Source: an uncultured Prevotellaceae bacterium
GTDB lineage: Bacteria > Bacteroidota > Bacteroidia > Bacteroidales > Muribaculaceae
Direction: 5' to 3'
DNA length: 64,000 nt
Assembly: GCA_900320245.1 (NCBI GenBank)
Contig: ONRP01000025.1
Location: forward strand, 45,210-109,209
A program made the translations under genes and the position numbers. Under the pieces are notes generated by a model, which made no database searches, was not told the DNA's origin, and saw only the letters and a list, made by a program, of their open reading frames with translations. Positions 46,058 to 53,371 of this stretch are shown one piece after another (the first letter of the stretch is position 1; every line of letters begins with the position of its first letter).

Positions 46058-47383
46058 ATGAAGAAGATAATTTTTGCAGTGTGTATGGTGATGGCGGCAT
46101 TGACGGCCAGTGCGGTCGTCAAGCCGGGCATCGAGGTGCTTCGCGACGGCGGCTTTGCCCAGTTGCAGGGCAAGCGCGTGGGACTGGTGACCAACCCCAG
46201 CGGCATCGACAATAACCTCAAGAGCACCGTCGACATCCTCAACGAGGCGCCGGGTGTGGAACTCGTGGCACTGTTCGGCCCCGAGCACGGCGTGCGCGGT
46301 AATGCCCATGCGGGCGATGCCGTGGGCGACGCCGTGGACCCGCTGACGGGCATCAAGATGTACTCGCTGTTCGGCAAGACCCATGAGCCGACGGCCGAAA
46401 TGCTGAAAGACATCGACGTGCTGGTGTATGACATCCAGGACGTGGGGTGCCGCAGTTACACCTTCTATGCCACGATGGGCGTGTGCATGGAGGCCTGTGC
46501 CAAGCACGGCACCGAGTTCATGGTGCTGGACCGTCCCAACCCGCTGGGCGGCAACAAGGTGGAGGGCAACCTCGTCGAGGACGGCTACTACTCATTCGTG
46601 AGCAAGTATCCCATACCCTACATCTACGGACTCACTCCCGGTGAGTTGGCCCTGTTCCTCAACGGGGAGGGCATCATCGCCGAGCGCTCCAAGACGGGCC
46701 ACGGCTGCAAACTCACCGTTATCCCTATGGAGGGTTGGAAGCGCGAGATGAAGTTCCGCGACACGGGTATGCCCTGGGTGCTGCCTTCGCCGCAGATTCC
46801 CACGCCCGAGAGCGCGTTCTTCTATCCCGTGTCGGGCATCCTAGGCGAGTTGTACATCTTCAACACCGGCATCGGCTACACGCTGCCCTTCCAGACGTTT
46901 GCGGCCTCGTGGATTAACGCCGACTCGTTGGCGATGCGCATGAATGCCTTGAACCTGCCGGGCATGCACTTCAGGCCCATCAACTACAAGCCCTTCTTTG
47001 CCTTGAGCGTGGCTGTGGACCAGTCGCTGCAGGAGGTGCACGGCGTGCAGACCTACATCACCGACCCCGATGCCGCCAACCTGTGCCTGACGCAGTTCTA
47101 CTTCCTGCAGGTCATCCATGAGATGTATCCCCAGGTGGAACTGTTCGAGCAGAACCCCAAGCGCTATGCCATGTTCGACAAGGTGTGCGGCAGCAAGGAA
47201 ATCCGTGAGCGCTTCATCAAGCGCTACAAGGTGGCGGACATGGCCGACTACTGGAACAAGGATGCCGAGGCCTTCCAGAAGCGCAGTGCAAGTTACTACC
47301 TGTACAATCCTGTTCCTAAGAGTACATCCCGCATCCAGGGTATGCCTGCCGCCGGCAAGACAATCAAGGAAACCAAGAAATAA
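46058..47383 (+). CDS. namZ: exo-beta-N-acetylmuramidase, NamZ family (DUF1343)
   Basis: 441 residues with a signal peptide (about 1-19, ending LTASA). The DUF1343 signature runs throughout: GKRVGLVTNPSGIDN, LFGPEHGVRG, DVLVYDIQDVGCRSYTFYATM, VLDRPNPLGGNKVEG and YIYGLTPGELALFLNGEG. NamZ enzymes remove MurNAc from the non-reducing end of peptidoglycan fragments, first shown in Bacillus and known also in Bacteroidota. Located 58 bases after the AmpG-like permease and ahead of the sugar kinase and MurQ etherase, it would supply MurNAc for uptake. Catalytic residues are not assigned here. Confidence 0.9.
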   Translation: MKKIIFAVCMVMAALTASAVVKPGIEVLRDGGFAQLQGKRVGLVTNPSGIDNNLKSTVDILNEAPGVELVALFGPEHGVRGNAHAGDAVGDAVDPLTGIKMYSLFGKTHEPTAEMLKDIDVLVYDIQDVGCRSYTFYATMGVCMEACAKHGTEFMVLDRPNPLGGNKVEGNLVEDGYYSFVSKYPIPYIYGLTPGELALFLNGEGIIAERSKTGHGCKLTVIPMEGWKREMKFRDTGMPWVLPSPQIPTPESAFFYPVSGILGELYIFNTGIGYTLPFQTFAASWINADSLAMRMNALNLPGMHFRPINYKPFFALSVAVDQSLQEVHGVQTYITDPDAANLCLTQFYFLQVIHEMYPQVELFEQNPKRYAMFDKVCGSKEIRERFIKRYKVADMADYWNKDAEAFQKRSASYYLYNPVPKSTSRIQGMPAAGKTIKETKK

Positions 47384-47401
47384 TAAACCTCAGGACAAAA
47401 A

Positions 47402-47430
47402 TGGGACAAAAGAACCGTCCCTCTGTCCCA
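47402..47430. repeat. REP-like palindrome TGGGACA...TGTCCCA
   Basis: TGGGACAAAAGAACCGTCCC, then TCTGTCCCA: outer arms TGGGACA/TGTCCCA with the inner GAACCGTCCC core. Situated between the NamZ-like and NagX-like genes. A similar imperfect palindrome theme is common in intergenic regions of unrelated gut bacteria; no REP-associated transposase is seen in the window. Confidence 0.6.
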
Positions 47431-47443
47431 AAATGCAAAGATT

Positions 47444-48604
47444 ATGGGTAAAGACAATAAACGGTTGCTGTCGCTCGACATCCTGCGCGGTATCACCATC
47501 GCGGGGATGCTGCTGGTGAACAACCCCGGCTCGTGGAGTCACCTCTATCGGCCGCTGGAGCACGCCGATTGGATCGGGCTCACGCCCACCGACCTGGTGT
47601 TCCCGTTCTTCATCTTCTGCATGGGTGTGTCGATGGCATTCTCGCTCAAGAAGTTCAATTACAAGATGTCGGGCCCGCTGATGTGGAAGGTCGTGCGCCG
47701 CACGGTCGTCCTGTTCCTCATCGGCTGGGCTGTGGGCTGGTTCAGCCACCTCGTGCGCGGCCTGTGCAAGGGCGACCCCTTCAGCGAGGCAGTGAACAAT
47801 CTGGACACGCTGCGCATCCTGGGCGTGTTCCAGCGTCTGGCGCTGGTCTACTTCTTCGGGTCGCTGTGTGTGGTGCTGTTCAAGCGCAAGTTCATCCCGT
47901 GGCTCATCGGCCTCATCCTGGTGGCCTATGCCATTATTCTGGGACTGGGACACGGCTATGACTTCTCGCTCGAGAACATCATCGCCCAAATCGACAACAG
48001 CGTGCTGGGCACCGACCACATGTACCACGAGACGGCCTATGGCGAGAGCATTTCGCTCGATCCCGAGGGCATCCTGAGCACCCTGCCGTGCATTGCCCAC
48101 GTGCTCATCGGCTATCTGGTGGGACGCATGATCCTGAGTGTCCACAACAACACCGAACGCGTGACCACGATGCTGCTGTGGGGCAGCATGATGGTGCTGG
48201 GCGGCTGGCTGCTGCAATACGGCATCCCCTGCGGCAAGAAGATGTGGTCCTCGACGTTCGTGCTCATCACCTGCGGCATGGCGATGTGCATCCAGGCGAT
48301 GCTCATCTACTTTGTCGACATCAAGGAGAAGAAGGGCGGTCTGAGCCGTTTCTTTGAGTCGTTTGGCGTGAACCCGCTGGCCCTGTACCTCATCGGCACG
48401 ATTCTGGCCATTCTGTTCGGCGCCATCCCCATCGGCCACGATGCCGAGGGCGGCAACATCACCATCCACGGTGCGGTGTACGACTTCTTTGCATCGTTCT
48501 GCAACGAGTGCACGGCCTCGGCGCTGTATGCCGTCTGCTTTGTGCTGCTGAACTGGGCCATCGGCCACGTGCTGTACAAGAAGAAGATTTATATCAAGAT
48601 CTAG
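47444..48604 (+). CDS. NagX-like membrane protein (DUF5009, HGSNAT-type acyltransferase family)
   Basis: 386-residue integral membrane protein with about ten helices. Opens with RLLSLDILRGITIAGMLLVN and DLVFPFFIFCMGVSMAFSL, the hallmark of the family that includes lysosomal heparan-alpha-glucosaminide N-acetyltransferase and bacterial NagX. A conserved His in the following helices (WSHL, FSHLV) would carry the acetyl group in the eukaryotic enzyme. In recycling loci such proteins are thought to move or modify amino sugars; the direction is not proven. The stop codon TAG opens a short 9-bp repeat. Confidence 0.85.
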   Translation: MGKDNKRLLSLDILRGITIAGMLLVNNPGSWSHLYRPLEHADWIGLTPTDLVFPFFIFCMGVSMAFSLKKFNYKMSGPLMWKVVRRTVVLFLIGWAVGWFSHLVRGLCKGDPFSEAVNNLDTLRILGVFQRLALVYFFGSLCVVLFKRKFIPWLIGLILVAYAIILGLGHGYDFSLENIIAQIDNSVLGTDHMYHETAYGESISLDPEGILSTLPCIAHVLIGYLVGRMILSVHNNTERVTTMLLWGSMMVLGGWLLQYGIPCGKKMWSSTFVLITCGMAMCIQAMLIYFVDIKEKKGGLSRFFESFGVNPLALYLIGTILAILFGAIPIGHDAEGGNITIHGAVYDFFASFCNECTASALYAVCFVLLNWAIGHVLYKKKIYIKI

Positions 48605-48619
48605 AATATCTAGAACTCA
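48602..48619. repeat. short 9-bp array overlapping a stop codon
   Basis: TAGAATATC then TAGAACTCA; the first TAG is the stop codon of the NagX-like gene. Same TAGAATATC word as the arrays at 34613 and 39840. Confidence 0.6.
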
Positions 48620-48655
48620 ACAAGTAACTAACAAAAACCAAATAGAACTACAATT

Positions 48656-49507
48656 ATGATGATTCTTATTGCTGACTGCGGCTCCACCAAGATCAACTGG
48701 ACGCTGCTGAACGGAAAAGAGAAGGTGGCCCAAATCTTCACCACCGGAATGAACGCCCTCCTGCTCACCGAGGAGGAGATGAAGGAACAGATCAAGAGCG
48801 AACTGATGCCTCACCTGACCAACTACAAAGTGGATGAAATCCACTACTACGGGGCCGGCATCGTCTCGGACGAGATCAGGCAGCAGGTGGTCAACGCCCT
48901 GCGCGCCAATCTGCCCAGTGCTGGCAAGGTGGAGGTGGCAACCGACCTGCTGGCTGCGGCTCGTGCCGTGTGTGGCCGTGAGCCGGGCATCGCATGCATC
49001 ATGGGCACGGGCAGCAACTCGTGCTACTATGATGGCGAGAAGGTTGTTCAGAACGTGTCACCCCTGGGTTACATCCTGGGCGACGAGGGTAGCGGTGCCG
49101 TGATGGGCAAACTGCTCGTGGGCGACGTGTTGAAGAAGCAGTTGCCTCAGCACCTGTGCGACAAGTTCATGAAGGAGTATGACCTGGACTACACGACCAT
49201 CATCACCTCGGTCTACCGCAAGCCCGCCGCCAACCGCTTCCTGGCGCAGTTTGCCCCGTTCCTGGAACATAACATCGATGAGCCGTCGATCCATGCCATC
49301 GTGCTGCGCTCGTTCACCGACTTCTTCACCCGCAACGTGGCCAGTTACCCGGGCTACAAGGAGTTGCCCTGCAACTTTGTGGGCTCAATCGCCTATTGCC
49401 AGAAGAAGGTGCTGCAAGAGGCCGCCGACGCCCTGGGCATCACCATCGGCACCGTCATCAAGGACCCGATGGAGGGGCTGGTGAAGTACCATTCCACCGA
49501 GGCCTGA
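48656..49507 (+). CDS. N-acetylglucosamine/N-acetylmuramic acid kinase-like protein (BadF/BadG family)
   Basis: 283 residues with the full ASKHA kinase set: phosphate-1 ADCGSTKINW (about 6-15), the acidic ATDLLAAARAV, phosphate-2 CIMGTGSNSCYYDGEK and LGDEGSGAVMGK. Acts in the cytosol on an amino sugar with ATP. Its position directly before murQ points to MurNAc (giving MurNAc-6-phosphate, the substrate of MurQ), but GlcNAc is also possible. The earlier paralogue at 35673 lacks part of the first motif. Two ATGs open the frame; the first is used. Confidence 0.9.
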   Translation: MMILIADCGSTKINWTLLNGKEKVAQIFTTGMNALLLTEEEMKEQIKSELMPHLTNYKVDEIHYYGAGIVSDEIRQQVVNALRANLPSAGKVEVATDLLAAARAVCGREPGIACIMGTGSNSCYYDGEKVVQNVSPLGYILGDEGSGAVMGKLLVGDVLKKQLPQHLCDKFMKEYDLDYTTIITSVYRKPAANRFLAQFAPFLEHNIDEPSIHAIVLRSFTDFFTRNVASYPGYKELPCNFVGSIAYCQKKVLQEAADALGITIGTVIKDPMEGLVKYHSTEA

Positions 49508-49607
49508 AAGGCCGTGACAGGGCTTGCCTGACTAGCATGACGTGAAGTATCGGGCTCCGCGGAACCGGATACGGATTACACTGTAGTAGAATAAAAATTG
49601 ATTGATT

Positions 49608-50423
49608 ATGGATTTTGTAAAAATCAGCGAGCAACCATCGCTATATGATAACCTGGAGAAGAAATCGGTGCACGAGATTCTCACCGAGATCAATCAGGAG
49701 GACCACAAGGTGGCCGATGCAGTGCAGCAGGCGATTCCCGAGATCGAGCGCCTGGTCACCGGCATCGTCGAGCGCATGAAGAAGGGTGGACGCATCTTCT
49801 ATATGGGTGCGGGCACCAGCGGGCGTCTGGGCGTGCTTGACGCCAGCGAGATACCGCCCACGTTCGGCATGTCGCCCGGGTGGATTATCGGCATCATCGC
49901 CGGCGGTGACATCGCCCTGCGCAATGCCGTCGAGAATGCCGAGGACGATACCGAGCAGGGCTGGAAAGACCTGCAGGAGTATAAGGTCACCCCGCTCGAC
50001 ACGGTCATTGGCATCGCCGCGTCAGGAACGACGCCCTATGTCATCGGCGCCCTGAGCGACGCACGGGCCTACGGTTGCCTGACGGCTGCCATCACGAGCA
50101 ATCCCGGTGCCCCCATTTGTGAGGCTGCCGAGATTCCCATCGTGATGGTTGTCGGACCCGAGTATGTCACCGGCAGTTCGCGCATGAAGAGCGGTACGGG
50201 CCAGAAACTCATCTGCAATATGATTTCGACCAGCGTGATGATACAGATGGGCCGTGTCAAGGGCAACAAGATGGTGAACATGCAACTCACCAACCAGAAA
50301 CTAGTGGACCGCGGCACCCGCTGGCTCGTCGAGGAACTGAAACTCCCCTATGACGAGGCCAAGCGACTGCTGCTGCTCCACGGCTCGGTGAAAAAGGCCA
50401 CCGATGCCTACCGCGGGCAATAA
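49608..50423 (+). CDS. murQ: N-acetylmuramic acid 6-phosphate etherase
   Basis: 271-residue SIS-domain enzyme that cleaves the lactyl ether of MurNAc-6-phosphate to give GlcNAc-6-phosphate and lactate. The signature is complete: GRIFYMGAGTSGRLGVLDASE, PPTFGMSPGWIIGIIAGG, NAEDD, GIAASGTTPYVIGAL, ITSNPGAP and GPEYVTGSSRMKSGTGQK. Both acidic catalytic positions of the family lie in these blocks. ATG at 49608 is chosen; an earlier TTG is two codons upstream. It follows the kinase by 100 bases and completes the MurNAc route into the amino-sugar pool. Confidence 0.96.
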   Translation: MDFVKISEQPSLYDNLEKKSVHEILTEINQEDHKVADAVQQAIPEIERLVTGIVERMKKGGRIFYMGAGTSGRLGVLDASEIPPTFGMSPGWIIGIIAGGDIALRNAVENAEDDTEQGWKDLQEYKVTPLDTVIGIAASGTTPYVIGALSDARAYGCLTAAITSNPGAPICEAAEIPIVMVVGPEYVTGSSRMKSGTGQKLICNMISTSVMIQMGRVKGNKMVNMQLTNQKLVDRGTRWLVEELKLPYDEAKRLLLLHGSVKKATDAYRGQ

Positions 50424-50460
50424 CACGATAGCATCAACACCCCCGGGGTGCATCGGGGCT

Positions 50461-50550
50461 GTCCAGATTGTCCAAAATATCCAGTCTGTCCAGCCTCTCC
50501 ATGATATCCGGCTCCTCCAGATTGTCCAGGATATCCAGCACCTCGAGTTA
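50461..50550. repeat. 9-bp tandem array, ten units
   Basis: GTCCAGATT, GTCCAAAAT, ATCCAGTCT, GTCCAGCCT, CTCCATGAT, ATCCGGCTC, CTCCAGATT, GTCCAGGAT, ATCCAGCAC, CTCGAGTTA. The fixed part is TCCAG at 9-base steps. Lies between murQ and the SGNH hydrolase and makes up nearly all of the gap. The array is the longest of this class in the window. Confidence 0.85.
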
Positions 50551-50561
50551 AAATAAAGAAA

Positions 50562-51215
50562 ATGAGAAAATTAGCAACACTGGCCGTGGTGGCACTCATC
50601 TGCCTCACGGCCGCGGCCCAGGCCAACCAAGACCCGTATTATGCAAGGCGGGCCACGCTGTTCGAGCAGTTGCCCATCGGCAAGAAGGACATCGTGATGC
50701 TGGGCAACAGCCTCACCGACGGCTGCGAGTTCAACGAACTGCTGGGCAACCGGCACATCAAGAATCGCGGCATCGTGGGCGACATCGTGCAGGGCTTGAT
50801 TGACCGCATCGACCCCATCATCAAGGGGCAACCCAAGAAACTGTTCATCATGAGCGGTGTGAACGACATCAGCCATGGCGTGGATGCCGACAGCATCGCG
50901 CGCGTGACCGAGCGTCTCATCGTCATGGTCAAGCAAGGCTCACCGCGCACCAAGATCTACCTGCAGAGCCTGTTGCCCTTCAACAACGACGTGCGCGAGT
51001 GGAAACTGCTCGTGGGACGTGAGCATGTGGTCGTCGAGGCCAACGCGCTGCTCGAGCAGGTGGCACGCCGCCAGGGTGTGACGTGGATCAACCTGTATCC
51101 GCTGTTTGTCGACGATCAGGGACGCCTGAGGGCCGACCTGACCAACGACGGGCTGCACTTGATGGGCGAGGGGTACCTCATCTGGCGTGATGCTATCCGC
51201 CCCTATATCAAGTAG
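50562..51215 (+). CDS. exported SGNH/GDSL hydrolase
   Basis: 217 residues with a signal peptide (about 1-20, ending AAAQA). The SGNH blocks are clear: block I VMLGNSLTDG with the nucleophile Ser, the Gly block RGIVGD, block III SGVNDISHG with its Asn, and block V NDGLHLMGEGY with the Asp and His. It should be an esterase in the periplasm or outside. Because it ends the muropeptide salvage cluster, removal of O-acetyl groups from peptidoglycan or its fragments is a reasonable guess, but other esters are possible. Confidence 0.87.
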   Translation: MRKLATLAVVALICLTAAAQANQDPYYARRATLFEQLPIGKKDIVMLGNSLTDGCEFNELLGNRHIKNRGIVGDIVQGLIDRIDPIIKGQPKKLFIMSGVNDISHGVDADSIARVTERLIVMVKQGSPRTKIYLQSLLPFNNDVREWKLLVGREHVVVEANALLEQVARRQGVTWINLYPLFVDDQGRLRADLTNDGLHLMGEGYLIWRDAIRPYIK

Positions 51216-51410
51216 GGTGGAACGGCCTGAATAATCGCATTTGATTATTATTAGCAGGATTTGAAAATCAAAATAACTGATAATCAAATGTTTGTGGATT
51301 TATGTGGTCAAAAAAACACAAATTTCGGGTCAAAAAAACACAAATAATCCTAATCAATTTCGGTGATTTTCCTAATATCGGTAGGGGTTGCTGGAGTAAT
51401 TTTGTCATGC
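51216..51410. other. gene-free stretch with paired A-tract direct repeats
   Basis: No gene. Contains two exact 18-bp copies of GGTCAAAAAAACACAAAT at 51306-51323 and 51328-51345, start to start 22 bases, about two helical turns, so their A-tracts are in phase. A -7-like TAATTTTG lies at 51397-51404. Confidence 0.6.
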
Positions 51411-51536
51411 ATTTCAAGCAGACCCGAACCGAATCATAATTACAGGTCAATACTTGAAATACTTACCCTCTTTTAGAATCCTATGAAGTTAAAAGGAAGA
51501 AGCCGGAGACGAGCGACCCCCGCCTCCGGCTTCTTT
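51411..51536 (+). ncRNA. candidate structured small RNA
   Basis: A -7-like TAATTTTG (51397-51404, no good -33) would start transcription near 51410. The RNA would open with ATTTCAAG (51411-51418), which pairs with CTTGAAAT (51453-51460); inside, GACC pairs with GGTC. It ends in a perfect 11-bp terminator AGAAGCCGGAG / CTCCGGCTTCT (51498-51534). Length about 125 nt. A small reading frame overlapping the terminator is not credible. No known RNA family is recognised. Confidence 0.4.
51498..51534 (+). terminator. strong hairpin terminator
   Basis: Perfect 11-bp stem AGAAGCCGGAG / CTCCGGCTTCT with a 15-nt loop, then TTGTGC. It is nearly 300 bases after the SGNH hydrolase stop, so it more likely ends an independent small transcript than that gene. 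Confidence 0.7.
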
Positions 51537-51551
51537 GTGCTCCGGTGTTGT

Positions 51552-51777
51552 GTATGGGGGGTAACTATTCAGCCCAAACACCCGCCATCAAATATCACGC
51601 TAAGTCGCAAAGACGCTAAGTTTTGATTTTCAGACAATTATCGTAGTCAAAACGGGAAACTTTTGATGGATTGAAGCATTTCATTTCGTCTGACATATCA
51701 TAAACGAATTACGTAATTAAACTCATAGCGACTTAGTGCCTTGGCGTGTGGGAAATGGCTGAATAGTTAGTATGGGG
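51552..51777. mobile_element. MITE-like element with 13-bp terminal inverted repeats
   Basis: TAACTATTCAGCC (51562-51574) and its exact reverse complement GGCTGAATAGTTA (51757-51769) bound a 208-bp non-coding unit. The flanks carry the same 8-bp word GTATGGGG (51552-51559 and 51770-51777), with two extra G on the left, like a target-site duplication. Inside each end are related words (CGCTAAGTCGCAAAGACGCT near 51598 and, inverted, AGCGACTTAGTGCCTTGGCG near 51727). No transposase gene is present. Confidence 0.6.
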
Positions 51778-51900
51778 TGGGATTGTGTGAAAAAATGTTG
51801 ATTCGGTGTGTTTTTTCAACGGCTGATGGGTCGCAGTTGCCACAATTGTAGTAATTTAGCGGTTTAAAAGCATAGCCTAATAGAATGTTATAAAACGAAT

Positions 51901-52794
51901 ATGAAACATATCTTATTGATATTCACTGCATTGTTGCTTTTTGCCCCGAGGCTGTCGTCCCAGGAACTGCTGGCCGAGCAGCAGCCGGGCACGCTGTTTG
52001 CCTATCCGCTGGCGCCTGACACGTGTTCCACGCTCGAAGAGCGCTGCAACTATATCATCACCCACTTCTGGGACAATTTCGACATCAGCAAGCCGATTAC
52101 CGACGATGCTGCGCTGGAGGTGACGTTCCGCGACTATGTGGACTTCTTCCGTTACGCTCACCGCAACGTCGTGTTGTCGTCGGTGCGTGACCTGGTCAAC
52201 AAGGCGCAGTCCAACACCGCTAACCTGCAGAAGTTGGGCGAGATGGCCGAACTCTGTCTCTACGGCACCGATGCCGAATACTGGAGCGACGAGGTGTATG
52301 TGGCCTTTATCAAGCCGCTGGCCGGTTCCAAGCAGTTGCCCAAGCAGTTGCGTGAGCACTATGCCCAGCAGTTGGCACGCATCAACTCGGTGCAGGTGGG
52401 CATGCCGATTGATTTTGACTACACCGGCATCGACGGGCAGCGCCATCGCCTGAGCGAGACCGAGGCCCCGGCCTACATTCTGCTGTTTGTCGACGACAGT
52501 GCCGACAGTTCCATCGGCCGTGTTCGCATGAGCACCGATGTGGCGTTGAATGCGCTGGTTGATTCGGGTGAGGTGGCGCTGGTGTGCATGTGCCTGAACA
52601 AGTACAGCGAGGACTGGGCGAGGACGGGACAAGGCTTTGGCCAGAAATGGATTGTCGGCTGTAATGATGACCTGGCCGATAAACTTGACTTGCGCGTTGT
52701 GCCGTGCTGCTACATCCTGGGCGAGGATCGCAAGGTGTTGAACAAGGCACAGTCGGTCGAGGGTATCCTGTCGGCCGTCAATCCCGCTTATTAA
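51901..52794 (+). CDS. exported DUF5106-type protein with thioredoxin-like C-terminal domain
   Basis: 297 residues. Signal peptide about 1-20 (ending RLSSQ). The middle (about 40-160) is a helical DUF5106-like domain (NYIITHFWDNFDISKP, FRDYVDFFRYAHRN). The C-terminal part (about 165-297) is a thioredoxin-like fold without a CxxC active pair: PIDFDYTGIDGQRHRLSET, YILLFVDDSADSS, then RVVPCCYILGEDRKVLNKAQ at the cis-Pro position. Redox catalysis is therefore doubtful. It is followed by DoxX after 30 bases, likely in the same transcript. Confidence 0.78.
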   Translation: MKHILLIFTALLLFAPRLSSQELLAEQQPGTLFAYPLAPDTCSTLEERCNYIITHFWDNFDISKPITDDAALEVTFRDYVDFFRYAHRNVVLSSVRDLVNKAQSNTANLQKLGEMAELCLYGTDAEYWSDEVYVAFIKPLAGSKQLPKQLREHYAQQLARINSVQVGMPIDFDYTGIDGQRHRLSETEAPAYILLFVDDSADSSIGRVRMSTDVALNALVDSGEVALVCMCLNKYSEDWARTGQGFGQKWIVGCNDDLADKLDLRVVPCCYILGEDRKVLNKAQSVEGILSAVNPAY

Positions 52795-52824
52795 CAGAAC
52801 AATAACGCAATAACCCTAAAGGAT

Positions 52825-53310
52825 ATGTCCAATTTTTTCAAGAACCTGTTTCTGTATAGCGCCGGGCACACCTACAGCAACCTGTCACGGTTGTTCCTGC
52901 GGCTGTTCACGGGCATCATGTTCCTGCAGTTGTGCATCCGTCAGATGCTGAATTTCGACAAGATCTTGCCCACCTTCGACGGATTCCTGGGCATGAGCCC
53001 CGAGGCGTCGATGACTGTGCTCGTCGTGGTGGAACTGCTGTGTGCCGTGTGCATCATGCTGGGCCTGCTCACGCGACTGGCGGTGCTGTTCCCCTTGGGA
53101 CTGATGCTGGTGGCCGAGAACATCTTCATGTCGACAAACGCTGTGGTGCCCAACCAGTTGTTCAATTTCGAGCCTGGCTACCCCGTGATGTTTATCGGAA
53201 TCTTTGTGTTCCTGCTGCTGGCGGGCCCCGGCAAGATTTCGCTGGACTATATCATCGCGGCCCATTTCACGGCGACTGTCGATGACGAGCAGGTGATTGA
53301 CAATGCCTAA
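52825..53310 (+). CDS. DoxX-family membrane protein
   Basis: 161 residues with four membrane helices (about 20-42, 62-82, 86-106, 118-138). Conserved pieces are RLFLRLFTGIMFLQL, VVELLCAVCIMLGLLTRLA and GPGKISLDYII. DoxX-like proteins are small inner-membrane proteins linked to quinone or thiol redox. Its pairing with a thioredoxin-like exported protein fits a periplasmic redox role, but this is inference. Confidence 0.85.
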   Translation: MSNFFKNLFLYSAGHTYSNLSRLFLRLFTGIMFLQLCIRQMLNFDKILPTFDGFLGMSPEASMTVLVVVELLCAVCIMLGLLTRLAVLFPLGLMLVAENIFMSTNAVVPNQLFNFEPGYPVMFIGIFVFLLLAGPGKISLDYIIAAHFTATVDDEQVIDNA

Positions 53311-53371
53311 ACGGCTTCTGCAGGTTGTTGCTATAAATTAACTGATAATCAAGATAAAAAATCATAAAGCC

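Noticed and set aside
51484-51630. Small reading frame starting MKLKGRSRRR in the 51.2-51.9 kb gap
   Set aside because: It runs through a perfect terminator hairpin and into the MITE-like element; a coding role is not credible.
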